Shown: positions 1 through 6,777, numbered from the stretch's first letter. The stretch: DNA of 9,214 nt from MGIIa-L3 sp11892u (GCA_965659685.1 CBFHXB010000027.1:1-9214), one strand, 5' to 3'. The notes: generated from the letters alone by a model not told the origin. Numbers and translations: made by a program.

Positions 1-46
1 ATCTCCTTCCGAAAGCCGCCGAAGTCGCAAATTCAAGCCAAAGGGC

Positions 47-2335
47 ATGTACCTCGGGCGGCGGCGCGACACCGGCGAACCGGTGGACATCAAGCCCACC
101 GTGTTGGCCCGTCACGCCGCCATGCTTGGCAGCACAGGGTCAGGAAAGACGGTGATGGCCAAGGCGCTCATCGAGGAGGCCGCGCTCGCCGGCATTCCGG
201 CCTTGATCATCGATCCTCAAGGCGACCTCGCCCGCCTCGCGCTTGGGGGCGACGCATCCACCGTCGAAGCCAAAGGTGAGGATGCGGCGCGGATGCGCCG
301 CTTGCTCGACAGCACGGAAGTCCGCATATGGACGCCGTTGCGTAGCAAGGGGTTGCCGTTGTGCATCGATCCCTTCCACGCCCCACCCGCCGACCTCGAC
401 CCGGAAGAGGCCATCACCGCATGGGACATGGTGGCGGCTGGGTTCACGAGCCTGGCCGGTTACGACGTCGAAAAAGCGCAGGGCAAGACGATCAAACCCT
501 ACCTCTACGAAGTGCTGGTCCAAGGCACGCGCGTCGGCTTGGACGTGACCGATTTCCAATCCCTTTCACGCGTGGTGCGCGAACCCCACGACGCCTTCCT
601 GAGGCACCTGTACCCAGAATGCTTCGCGGCGCCCGACGAGGAATTCGAAGGCGAGGCACCGCAATTGCCCCCATGGACGGTGGTGGCGGGCGACCATGGG
701 CTGACCGATTTCGAGGAGCGCTTGCCAAAAGCCACGCGGTATGAGTTGGCCCGGCGCTTGTCGGCCTTCTCAAGCGGCGTCAATCAACTGCTCTTTTCCA
801 ACGGCGTGCCGATCAACATCGACGCGTTCACCGAACCGGCGGTGCCCGGCAAGATTCCGTTGAACATCGTCTACCTGAACACGATTCAGGACGAGAATCA
901 GAAGCAGTATTTCGTGCAGGAACTGTCCCGCGAACTCTACGACTGGATGTTGACGCAACAGCCGGCCGAAGGGGAACTGAAGCTGCTCTTCTTCATGGAC
1001 GAAGTGGCGCCCTACCTGCCACCGCATCCTCGTAATCCTCCGGCCAAGGACCTCATCAAACTCATCTTCAAGCAGGCGCGAAAGTACGGTGTGGCCTGCG
1101 TGTTGGCCACGCAGAACGTCAGCGACGTGGATTACAAGATCCTCGCGCAAGCCAACACCACCTTCGTCGGCCGCTTCACGCAACCGCAAGACGTTGAGAA
1201 GGTCCGCCACTTGCTGAAGGAGTCCGGCAGCGACGTCGACTTGGTCGGACAACTGCCCACCTTGGGCCCGGGGCAATTCCAAGTCGTGGCCCCCGACGTC
1301 GACGAGAACCCTTTCCCGGTCCAGTGCCGCTGGTTGTACACCGACCACGGGGCGCCGTTGTCTGAAGATCAAGTGGAGGACCTGATCAGCGACGACGTAC
1401 GTCGGTGGGCACGCTCCCGTTCGGCGGGCGCCCACCGCAAGCGAGGTGGGTCCGGTGCCGCCGATGCGGCGGCCCGCGGTTCCCGCTGGAGCAGCGACGA
1501 CGACGTCGGCATCGTCGCCAAATCACGCATCACCGCCGTGGGTGGCATGACGGCGGCCGCGCATGGCGTGGTGGACGATTCGGCGTTCGAGGTCCGCCTG
1601 ATGGGTGGCCTCGCCGTCCTGAAGGACGGGCGGGATCCGCTCTACACGATGCAAGCCGCCAGCAACGCCGCCTCGGTGTTGGCGCTCGGATGGTGCCTCA
1701 TCGCGCTTCTCGTCGCATGGCGCGACGACGGGTTGGACTGGTGGTGGCTGCTGTTTGGGGCTGGCGTCTCTGGCCTGGTTGGCTTGGTCGTCGCCTTGGA
1801 GTGGTTCTTGGCCCACGACGCGGACTTGCTCCTTCGCATTTCGAAATTCACCCGCCAATTCCAAATCGGCCTGGTGGTGTGGCTTTGGGTCCTGCTCGTA
1901 TGGTCCACCTGGGGTGAATTGGACCTCCTTGGAGTGGCGCCGTTGTTGGAAGTCGTGGTGCTGTGGACGACCTTGTTCTTGGCCATCGAGGGCTTGCACC
2001 GCTTCCGTCTCGGTCGTCTTCAGTGGGACGGCGACACGGCGTGGTCGCGCCTGACCGGCATCACGGCGGTCTTGACCGAGGCGCAAGTTCGCGACATGCG
2101 CGCATCGTCGGCTGAAATCCTCGCCGCCATGCGATGGATCGTCCATGGCGTGACCGTCGTGCTCGGATGTTTGCTCTTGATCGCCTTGCCCTCCATGTCG
2201 GAGGGCACGGGATTGCCCGGTCCAGACTCGGCCTGGATGCATCTGGTGCTGTGGCTCACCTCACTCTACGCATTGATGTGGGGCTCCGAAGGATGGCTGC
2301 GCATGCGTGGACGTTTGCCCGAACCCGAGGCCTGA
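47..2335 (+). CDS. HerA/YjgR-type (DUF87/DUF853-like) ATPase with C-terminal six-helix membrane domain
   Basis: A P-loop ATPase of the HerA/FtsK superfamily. Relatives are hexameric motors or DNA translocases, but the substrate here is unknown. Walker A is GSTGSGKT at residues 28-35, preceded by a YLGR strand and an RHAAMLG lead-in typical of the family. Walker B is LLFFMDE (D318, E319), and the LATQN sensor motif lies at 353-357, followed by a VGRF segment. After a low-complexity Arg/Ser/Gly linker (about 450-490), the last 220 residues hold six hydrophobic stretches: about 542-558, 565-589, 606-622, 628-650, 697-714 and 730-750. Relatives I know of are soluble, so this tail is odd. The ATG at 47 is the first visible start, but the frame is open to the window edge (15 more codons, basic), has no good ribosome site, and the true start may lie outside. 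The next gene follows after 11 bases. Confidence 0.85.
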   Translation: MYLGRRRDTGEPVDIKPTVLARHAAMLGSTGSGKTVMAKALIEEAALAGIPALIIDPQGDLARLALGGDASTVEAKGEDAARMRRLLDSTEVRIWTPLRSKGLPLCIDPFHAPPADLDPEEAITAWDMVAAGFTSLAGYDVEKAQGKTIKPYLYEVLVQGTRVGLDVTDFQSLSRVVREPHDAFLRHLYPECFAAPDEEFEGEAPQLPPWTVVAGDHGLTDFEERLPKATRYELARRLSAFSSGVNQLLFSNGVPINIDAFTEPAVPGKIPLNIVYLNTIQDENQKQYFVQELSRELYDWMLTQQPAEGELKLLFFMDEVAPYLPPHPRNPPAKDLIKLIFKQARKYGVACVLATQNVSDVDYKILAQANTTFVGRFTQPQDVEKVRHLLKESGSDVDLVGQLPTLGPGQFQVVAPDVDENPFPVQCRWLYTDHGAPLSEDQVEDLISDDVRRWARSRSAGAHRKRGGSGAADAAARGSRWSSDDDVGIVAKSRITAVGGMTAAAHGVVDDSAFEVRLMGGLAVLKDGRDPLYTMQAASNAASVLALGWCLIALLVAWRDDGLDWWWLLFGAGVSGLVGLVVALEWFLAHDADLLLRISKFTRQFQIGLVVWLWVLLVWSTWGELDLLGVAPLLEVVVLWTTLFLAIEGLHRFRLGRLQWDGDTAWSRLTGITAVLTEAQVRDMRASSAEILAAMRWIVHGVTVVLGCLLLIALPSMSEGTGLPGPDSAWMHLVLWLTSLYALMWGSEGWLRMRGRLPEPEA

Positions 2336-2340
2336 GGTGA
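2334..2340 (+). promoter_or_regulatory. Shine-Dalgarno site for the flavin oxidoreductase
   Basis: GAGGTGA overlaps the TGA stop of the ATPase gene and lies six bases before the ATG at 2347. It is fully complementary to the usual archaeal 16S tail (CACCUCC region). It fixes the downstream start and supports translation from a shared transcript. Confidence 0.7.
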
Positions 2341-2346
2341 AGCGCC

Positions 2347-3453
2347 ATGGTCCATCCGCTCGACCCGTTTCCGTTCGGCGACGGACGGCCAACCCTTCGA
2401 AACCGAACGGTCGTTGCGGCCATGACCAACAAGCAATCGCATGCCGACGGCGTGCTTTCCGACCAGGAAATTCGCTGGTTGCTGCGTCGTGCTGAAGGTG
2501 GATTCGGCCTCGTCACGACGGCCGCGGCCCACGTCGACGAAGGCGGTCAGGGCTGGGACGGGGAAATGGGCGTCTGGGGCGATCATCAGCTCCCGCGATT
2601 GACCGAGTTGGCCGATGGATTGCGCTCACGTGGCGCCGCAAGCCTCGTGCAAATCTTCCACGGCGGCCTCCGCGCGCCTCGCGCCGTCACGGGTCGTCAG
2701 CCTGTCTCGGCCAGCGACGTGGACGACCAAGGAGCGGAGGAGCCAGCTCGGGCCCTTGACATCAACGAAGTTGAGGGGTTGGTGACGGCCTTCGTTGAGG
2801 CGGCGGTGCGGTGCGAAAAAGCGGGCTTCGACGGCGTTGAACTTCACGGGGCGCACGGTTACCTCATCGCCCAGTTCCTCGGCACCAAAACAAACCGGAG
2901 AACCGATGCGTGGGGCGGAGACTTGGTCGGACGAGCCTCCTTCCTGAAAGCCATCGTCGACGGCGTGCGAGCCGCCACGTCACCTGAATTCCTGTTGGCC
3001 GTGCGCCTTTCGCCGCAGATCGATGCGATGGGCATTCGCTTGGCCGAGAGCCTCGAGCTGGCGACGTGGTTGCCGGCATGGGGCGTGGACCTGCTGCACA
3101 TCTCCTGCTGGGACGCCTTCCAGGGTGCGCCCGACGAGCCCGATGACCCGCGCACCCTCACGCGCCGCTTCCGCGCAGCCTTGCCAGAGGGGTATCCCTT
3201 GTTGTCGACGGGCGCCATCTGGGACGGTGCCGACGCAGCCTTCGTGCTCGGTGAGGGGGCCGATTTGATCGGTGTGGCCCGCGTGGCCATCGCTCATCCT
3301 GAATGGCCGGAGGGGGTGGCAGAGGAGGGGTACGCTCCTGCCCGGCCACCCTTCACGCCAGAGGGGCTCGAAGCAGCGGACCTGAGCCCGGTGTTCGTCG
3401 ATTACATGCGGCGATGGAAGGGTTTCGTGACGGACGGGCGGCCCGCCGATTGA
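2347..3453 (+). CDS. Old Yellow Enzyme family NADH:flavin oxidoreductase
   Basis: An FMN-dependent TIM-barrel oxidoreductase of the Old Yellow Enzyme family, which reduces activated alkenes such as enones or nitro-compounds using NAD(P)H. The actual substrate is unknown. The hallmark motif HGAHGYLIAQFL begins at residue 167. H167 and H170 are the substrate-binding His pair, and Y172 aligns with the proton-donor Tyr (H164/H167/Y169 in YqjM). It is followed by TKTNRRTDAWGG, where the usual Tyr of the YGG motif is Trp. Near the N-terminus, T27 in NRTVVAAMT sits where YqjM-type enzymes carry the flavin-tuning Cys. The C-terminal FMN-phosphate region shows STGAI and GADLIGVAR (R312). At 368 residues it is a normal single-domain member, without the Fe-S extension of 2,4-dienoyl-CoA reductase. 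The start is set by the GAGGTGA site. It is probably co-transcribed with the ATPase gene and ends 3 bases from the convergent neighbour. Confidence 0.9.
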   Translation: MVHPLDPFPFGDGRPTLRNRTVVAAMTNKQSHADGVLSDQEIRWLLRRAEGGFGLVTTAAAHVDEGGQGWDGEMGVWGDHQLPRLTELADGLRSRGAASLVQIFHGGLRAPRAVTGRQPVSASDVDDQGAEEPARALDINEVEGLVTAFVEAAVRCEKAGFDGVELHGAHGYLIAQFLGTKTNRRTDAWGGDLVGRASFLKAIVDGVRAATSPEFLLAVRLSPQIDAMGIRLAESLELATWLPAWGVDLLHISCWDAFQGAPDEPDDPRTLTRRFRAALPEGYPLLSTGAIWDGADAAFVLGEGADLIGVARVAIAHPEWPEGVAEEGYAPARPPFTPEGLEAADLSPVFVDYMRRWKGFVTDGRPAD

Positions 3454-3456
3454 CCT

Positions 3457-4743
3457 TCAAGCAGCCCTCATCCTTGCCGTGGTCACCCACTCGTCCCAAC
3501 TCGAATCGTATCCGTCGTAGGTGATCTTGTAGCGGTCACCGTCGACCTCGATGATGCGTGCATCGAACCAAGCCCCGTTCCATTCAACCTGAAGGTGTTC
3601 GCCAACCACATGTTGGGCTCGGAAGGGGTGATTGTCCGGTTGAATCGCCCAGCCGGTTGGTCCGACGACGTACACCGTGTTCTTCGTCTCCACGCGCGCG
3701 GTCGCGCGAGCGTCGTAGGTGATGTTGAGGACCGTGCTGGTTCGCAGGCGGCCTTCGCCAAGTTTGGGGTGTGCGTAGGCGTATCCGTGCAACACATCTT
3801 CCTCGAGGTGTGCGTCCTTGAGGATGACTTCGGGCTTGCTTGCCTCAAACGGCGTGGCGTCCGGGCCCACCATCCATTTGGCCAAGCCCCTGTAATCGAG
3901 TTCGGCATCACCGTCCACGCCGAGGGTTTCGAACAGTTCGTGCGCTTCAGATGGCGCAAGGGGGTCGTCGCCCATCTGCGTCAGGATGTCAAACAACTGG
4001 GCGGCAGAGATGGTCCCTGTGTTGCCCTCGTCGAAGGTTTGGAAGGCTTCAATCAAGTCTGCTTCCGCCTCCGTGATGTACTGTACGGCTTGTTCATCAT
4101 CGGCGGCGATCGGCGTCAATCGACTCCAGTCAACGCTGTCTTCCACGTCCCCGTCGTCGTAGTGAATGAGGAAGGTGTGGTCGGCATGCTCCTGCGCAAT
4201 TCGGCCAGGAAACAAATGCCCATGACCGCGCCAATCGCTCATCACACGGTCGCCGACCACAAAGGGTGGTGCGGCGGGTCGAATGGTCCCAGGGGACGTT
4301 CCGATGACCACGGCGTGTTTGGTTTGAACGACGTCATCGTACGGCACCTCGATACGGTAGGTGCCATCAGGATTCAACCCCGCCACGATGCAGCGGTCCA
4401 ACCAACGGCCGTTGGTCGGACTGTGGTATTCGATGTGATCTCCGACGCCGAACGAAGGCGGAAGCGCGTCTTCCTCCTCAGGGGGCGTCGGTGCAGGAAG
4501 AGGCGGTGCGGATGAAGGAAAGTGAACCATCCCGAGTTCCTTCAGGGCTGAAATTACGGCGGTCGTCACGGCGGCCGGGTCGTTGTTCACCACCGTATGA
4601 TGGATGTCGCCGGACATGGCCGAATCAGTGAACGCCACTCTGGCCTGCTGGTCGACCTGTCCAAGGGATTCGCCGCAAAACGGGCAAGCCTTCCATGTGG
4701 CATCGACCTCCTTTGCACAGGAGGGGCAGAAGGCCATGCTCAT
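3457..4743 (-). CDS. Zinc-ribbon / Tudor-like barrel / degenerate EF-hand protein
   Basis: A 428-residue multi-domain protein of unknown function. Residues 6-23 form a CPSC/CPFC zinc ribbon (C6, C9, C20, C23). A helical segment (about 56-72) and a Pro/Glu-rich linker (78-96) follow. Two small beta-barrel segments that look Tudor/agenet-like start with VGD signatures: about 98-155 and 160-212 (with HYDDGDVEDSVDW). Residues 227-292 resemble an EF-hand pair, with loops starting at D237 and G275 at the usual spacing of 38. Loop 1 has G at position 3 and Q at 12; loop 2 has G at 1 and 12, so calcium binding is doubtful. The C-terminal barrel (about 376-426) has VEWNGAWFDARI and ITYDGYDSSWDEWV, strongly Tudor-knot-like. 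There is no signal peptide or membrane segment, so it is probably cytoplasmic. The start could also be M3 (4737). Binding to modified protein or nucleic acid is inference. Confidence 0.8.
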   Translation of the reverse strand: MSMAFCPSCAKEVDATWKACPFCGESLGQVDQQARVAFTDSAMSGDIHHTVVNNDPAAVTTAVISALKELGMVHFPSSAPPLPAPTPPEEEDALPPSFGVGDHIEYHSPTNGRWLDRCIVAGLNPDGTYRIEVPYDDVVQTKHAVVIGTSPGTIRPAAPPFVVGDRVMSDWRGHGHLFPGRIAQEHADHTFLIHYDDGDVEDSVDWSRLTPIAADDEQAVQYITEAEADLIEAFQTFDEGNTGTISAAQLFDILTQMGDDPLAPSEAHELFETLGVDGDAELDYRGLAKWMVGPDATPFEASKPEVILKDAHLEEDVLHGYAYAHPKLGEGRLRTSTVLNITYDARATARVETKNTVYVVGPTGWAIQPDNHPFRAQHVVGEHLQVEWNGAWFDARIIEVDGDRYKITYDGYDSSWDEWVTTARMRAA

Positions 4744-4787
4744 CCATGCTGAGGCGTCAACATGACCCTTTCTGTCTGAACAAAGGT

Positions 4788-4916
4788 TCAGCGACGACCA
4801 CGGCCACCGCCGCCGCTTCGACCGCCACCGCCGCTTCGGCCGCCGCCGCCGCTCCGGCCACCGCCGCCGCTCCGGCCACCGTCACCGGTCGTCACGTCGC
4901 TACATCGACACGTCAA
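4788..4916 (-). CDS. Possible 42-codon Gly/Arg-rich (RSGGGG repeat) small protein or gene remnant
   Basis: A minus-strand frame starting with TTG at 4916 and ending at TGA 4788-4790, 45 bases upstream of the zinc-ribbon gene on the same strand. A perfect GGAGGTG (complement of 4926-4932) lies 9 bases before the TTG. The product has a short MTCRCSDVTTGDGG head, four RSGGGG units and an RGRR end, like RGG tails of RNA-binding proteins. Differences between the four 18-base units fall only at third codon positions of this frame (CGG/CGA, GGC/GGT), so the repeat kept its protein sequence while drifting. That argues the frame is, or was, translated. It may be a real small protein, a leader peptide, or the leftover tail of a lost RNA-binding gene. 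The same frame is open to an ATG at 5096, but that would overlap the nitroreductase antisense and looks accidental. Confidence 0.35.
   Translation of the reverse strand: MTCRCSDVTTGDGGRSGGGGRSGGGGRSGGGGRSGGGGRGRR
4803..4874 (-). repeat. Four tandem 18-base units (RSGGGG-coding)
   Basis: Four adjoining 18-base units read on the minus strand as CGR-AGC-GGC-GGY-GGY-GGY. They differ at four of the 18 positions, all third codon positions. The tract is very GC-rich and lies in the gap between the divergent zinc-ribbon and nitroreductase genes. On the plus strand it reads as Ala/Thr/Pro-rich, where the same differences would change amino acids. Confidence 0.8.
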
Positions 4917-4927
4917 TTTTGAATGCA

Positions 4928-4940
4928 CCTCCGAAGGAGG
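4928..4940. repeat. Short perfect inverted repeat CCTCC-GAA-GGAGG
   Basis: Five-base arms around a three-base centre. Each strand therefore carries a GGAGG ribosome-site-like core. The minus-strand copy is extended to GGAGGTG and is well spaced from the TTG at 4916. The plus-strand copy is 35 bases before the chosen nitroreductase ATG, too far to serve it. It could fold into a small hairpin, but five base pairs is weak and the symmetry may be chance. Confidence 0.4.
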
Positions 4941-4975
4941 GGCAGGGCCTTGAGGTATGGCGAAGTCACCCCACC

Positions 4976-5644
4976 ATGGACGACGCGCCGATGGTGCCGC
5001 TGGTTTGGCATGAGCGCCCGATGGAGCAGATGCGGGACGACGGCAGGCGCTTCCTCGAGGATTTGCGTGGCCGGCGCACGACCCGTCATTTCTCAACGCG
5101 CCCCGTTCCGCGTGACCTGATCGAAACCGCCATCCTCGCCGGCGGCACGGCCCCGAGCGGGGCCCACCTTCAGCCGTGGACCTTTGTCGCGATCTCCAAC
5201 GCGGAACTCAAGCAACGCTTACGCGACGCGGCCGAGGCCGAAGAGCGGCGGACTTACGAGGAGCGCATGCCCGAGGCGTGGCGGGAAGTCCTCGCCCCGC
5301 TTGGCACGGACGCGATCAAGACGCACCTTACGGACGCACCGTGGGTGGTGGTCCTGTTCCGTCAGAACAAGCGCTTGCGCGGCAACGGTGAGTGGGGTCC
5401 GACCTACTACGCCACGGAGTCGTGCGGCATCGCGGCCGGGATGTTCATCGCCGCGGTTCATCGTATGGGCCTGGTCACCCTGACCCACACGCCCTCACCG
5501 ATGGGTTTCCTGCAAACCTTGCTGGAGCGGCCCGGACACGAGACGGCGATGTTGGTGCTTCCAGTCGGGTACCCGGCGGAGGACGCCAAAGTGCCTGACC
5601 TTGCGCGAAAGGCTCTCGAGGATGTTTCCGTCTTCTTTGAATGA
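4976..5644 (+). CDS. Iodotyrosine deiodinase-like nitroreductase family flavoprotein
   Basis: An FMN-dependent nitroreductase-fold enzyme of the iodotyrosine deiodinase/dehalogenase branch, which reductively removes halogen from halotyrosines in characterised members. FMN-binding features are RGRRTTRHFS (R33, R34), GTAPSGAHLQPW (residues 57-68) and LTHTPSPMG near the C-terminus. The lid residues that clamp the amino-acid zwitterion in the human enzyme (E157, Y161, K182) appear here as E90, Y94 and K115 with identical spacing, so a tyrosine-like substrate is plausible. At 222 residues from the ATG at 4976 it matches the family's usual soluble length. It lacks the membrane anchor of the animal protein. 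A TTG at 4919 would add 19 unconserved residues and an ATG at 4991 would remove 5; the 4976 start is chosen by length and N-terminal similarity, without a clear ribosome site. It is divergent from the zinc-ribbon gene and followed by the tRNA. Confidence 0.85.
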   Translation: MDDAPMVPLVWHERPMEQMRDDGRRFLEDLRGRRTTRHFSTRPVPRDLIETAILAGGTAPSGAHLQPWTFVAISNAELKQRLRDAAEAEERRTYEERMPEAWREVLAPLGTDAIKTHLTDAPWVVVLFRQNKRLRGNGEWGPTYYATESCGIAAGMFIAAVHRMGLVTLTHTPSPMGFLQTLLERPGHETAMLVLPVGYPAEDAKVPDLARKALEDVSVFFE

Positions 5645-5791
5645 TGTGTTTATCCGACTCGGGTGGTATATCATGCGAGTTGCATTCCCGCCTCTTGGCC
5701 TCTTGCACACATCGGCTAAACTTCGATCACGCTACGGTCGATGATGGCGCTGAGTTCTCACCTACCTCGCGGAGCTGAATGGTGCTGAGAG

Positions 5792-5875
5792 TGCAGGAGG
5801 CAGGATTCGAACCTGCGAACCGTTACGGACTGGGACCTCATCCCAGCGCCTTTGACCAAGCTGGGCGACTCCTGC
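5792..5875 (-). tRNA. tRNA-Leu(GAG)
   Basis: A class II tRNA read on the minus strand. The acceptor stem GCAGGAG/CTCCTGC pairs perfectly. The D arm is GCC..GGC around AGCTTGGTCAAA, the anticodon stem CTGGG/CCCAG encloses loop ATGAGGT (anticodon GAG, reading CUC and CUU), the variable arm is CCG-TAA-CGG, and the T arm is GCAGG-TTCGAAT-CCTGC. The discriminator base is A (complement of 5792), as expected for leucine. CCA is not encoded. GGTCAAAGGCGC in the D arm and the CCGTA-type variable arm are archaeal/eukaryal leucine-tRNA features, unlike bacterial ones. There is no intron. It lies 65 bases downstream of the dimethylargininase-like gene but has its own TATA-like box. Confidence 0.95.
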
Positions 5876-5901
5876 GTGCAAGCCGTCGGTCCGTCCTCCT
5901 G

Positions 5902-5909
5902 TATTTGAA
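5902..5909 (-). promoter_or_regulatory. TATA-like box for tRNA-Leu
   Basis: Minus-strand TTCAAATA lies 27 to 34 bases upstream of the tRNA 5' end, in an otherwise GC-rich stretch. That is the position expected of an archaeal TATA box for a transcript beginning at or just before the tRNA. No clear BRE purine element was identified. Confidence 0.5.
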
Positions 5910-5940
5910 CACCCCGACCGGGCATCCAAGCTCCTAAGGC

Positions 5941-6777
5941 TCACTCCGATTCGTTTTGCCCCGGAGTTGAGTAAAAGATGGAACAGCACGTCAGTGAGCC
6001 GTCGGCCGCACGAATTTCGCTCATGTCCAACACCAAGGGTTCCAACCCCATCGCTTCCACGGTGGCCAACACCGTGGGGTACCCCTCGGCGACGATGACC
6101 CGTCCCGTGGGCAAACCGATCGTGTTGCAGCCGTAGATCTCCTCGGCTGGCATGACGTGCACCGTGCACCCCTCTGGCAAAGGACCGAAGTCCTCTGGCG
6201 TCAAGTAGCCCTCCGGAATGAAGAGGTCCGTGTCGGTGGGCGTCGATGAAATCGAGGTCAGGTGCAGAGCGGTGGCGGGGATGTCAATCACGCGCAATTC
6301 GTACCCGAGGTGATCCAACAACAAACGCAGTTCCTCGATTCCGGCGTCGTTGGTGCGGGTTGATCGGCCCACGAAGAACAGATTGCCCAGACGGAGCAGG
6401 TCGCCGCCGTCCATGCGAGCATCGCCGTCCATGCGGCAAAGCCGTCCGCCGTGCAACTGGCGAACCAGGAAATCTGCAACCGGAGGTTGTTCCCCAACGC
6501 GGCTCGGGTGGCCAGGGACGGGAAGGAGAACGTGTCCATCGATGACCACGGCTTGGTCCTCGACGAAGATGCAATCGGGATGCGCATGGTCTGCGGGGAG
6601 GACCGTGACTTCGACCCCGTTGGCGATGAGCGCTTGGCGGTACGCTTGATGCTGTGCTCGAGCGGCGTCGATGTCCGTCGGCCCTGAACCAAAAAATCGG
6701 GCCAAGGCCTCCGGGTAAGAATCCGGTACGGCACGCACGAGGGCGTGCCGTTTCTGGTCCAGACGGACCGTTGCCAT
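5941..6777 (-). CDS. Dimethylargininase-like hydrolase (DDAH, amidinotransferase superfamily)
   Basis: A guanidine-modifying enzyme of the pentein fold, most like N-omega,N-omega-dimethylarginine dimethylaminohydrolase, which converts methylated arginines to citrulline plus methylamines in the cytoplasm. The visible catalytic set is D123 (in MDGGD, 122-126), H172 (LHLTS) and C264 (SLTCCS). These align with D126/H172-173/C273-274 of human DDAH1, in spacing and motif. Other shared blocks are DCIFVED (68-74) and FVGRSTRTN (135-143). The length of 278 residues is close to the human enzyme's 285. The nucleophile is the first Cys of the CC pair, as in animals. Arginine deiminase is less likely because of the short length and the TCCS end. 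It is divergent from the AIM24 gene and shares an AT-richer gap with it. The start at 6777 gives the expected N-terminus (MATVRLDQKRHALVRAVP). Confidence 0.88.
   Translation of the reverse strand: MATVRLDQKRHALVRAVPDSYPEALARFFGSGPTDIDAARAQHQAYRQALIANGVEVTVLPADHAHPDCIFVEDQAVVIDGHVLLPVPGHPSRVGEQPPVADFLVRQLHGGRLCRMDGDARMDGGDLLRLGNLFFVGRSTRTNDAGIEELRLLLDHLGYELRVIDIPATALHLTSISSTPTDTDLFIPEGYLTPEDFGPLPEGCTVHVMPAEEIYGCNTIGLPTGRVIVAEGYPTVLATVEAMGLEPLVLDMSEIRAADGSLTCCSIFYSTPGQNESE

Noticed and set aside
1523..2242. 239-codon open frame on the minus strand
   Set aside because: It is antisense to the membrane tail of the ATPase; the His/Gln/Arg-rich product looks like a shadow of hydrophobic codons.
3595..4515. 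306-codon open frame on the plus strand
   Set aside because: It is antisense to the zinc-ribbon/Tudor gene, whose recognisable motifs occupy the minus strand. No motif is visible in the plus-strand product, and long antisense frames are common at this GC content.
4777..4790. TGAAC-CTTT-GTTCA hairpin over the stop codon of the Gly/Arg-rich frame as a terminator
   Set aside because: Only five base pairs, no T-tract follows, and archaeal termination relies mainly on T-runs.
4790..4880. GC-rich tandem repeat as a CRISPR array or mobile-element end
   Set aside because: The units are contiguous 18-mers without spacers, in phase with codons, and no transposase or flanking duplication is present.
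4919..4975. TTG-initiated N-terminal extension of the nitroreductase
   Set aside because: The 19 extra residues do not resemble the family and there is no ribosome site before the TTG; the ATG at 4976 fits normal family length.
4788..5096. 102-codon version of the Gly/Arg-rich minus-strand frame starting at an ATG
   Set aside because: The extra 60 codons overlap the nitroreductase N-terminal coding region and show no domain. Only the part downstream of the GGAGGTG site is considered.
5645..5791. Gap between the nitroreductase and tRNA-Leu as a site for a small RNA or attachment site
   Set aside because: It contains a TATA-like GGTATATC and weak inverted repeats, but no convincing RNA fold, no duplicated tRNA end and no integrase nearby.
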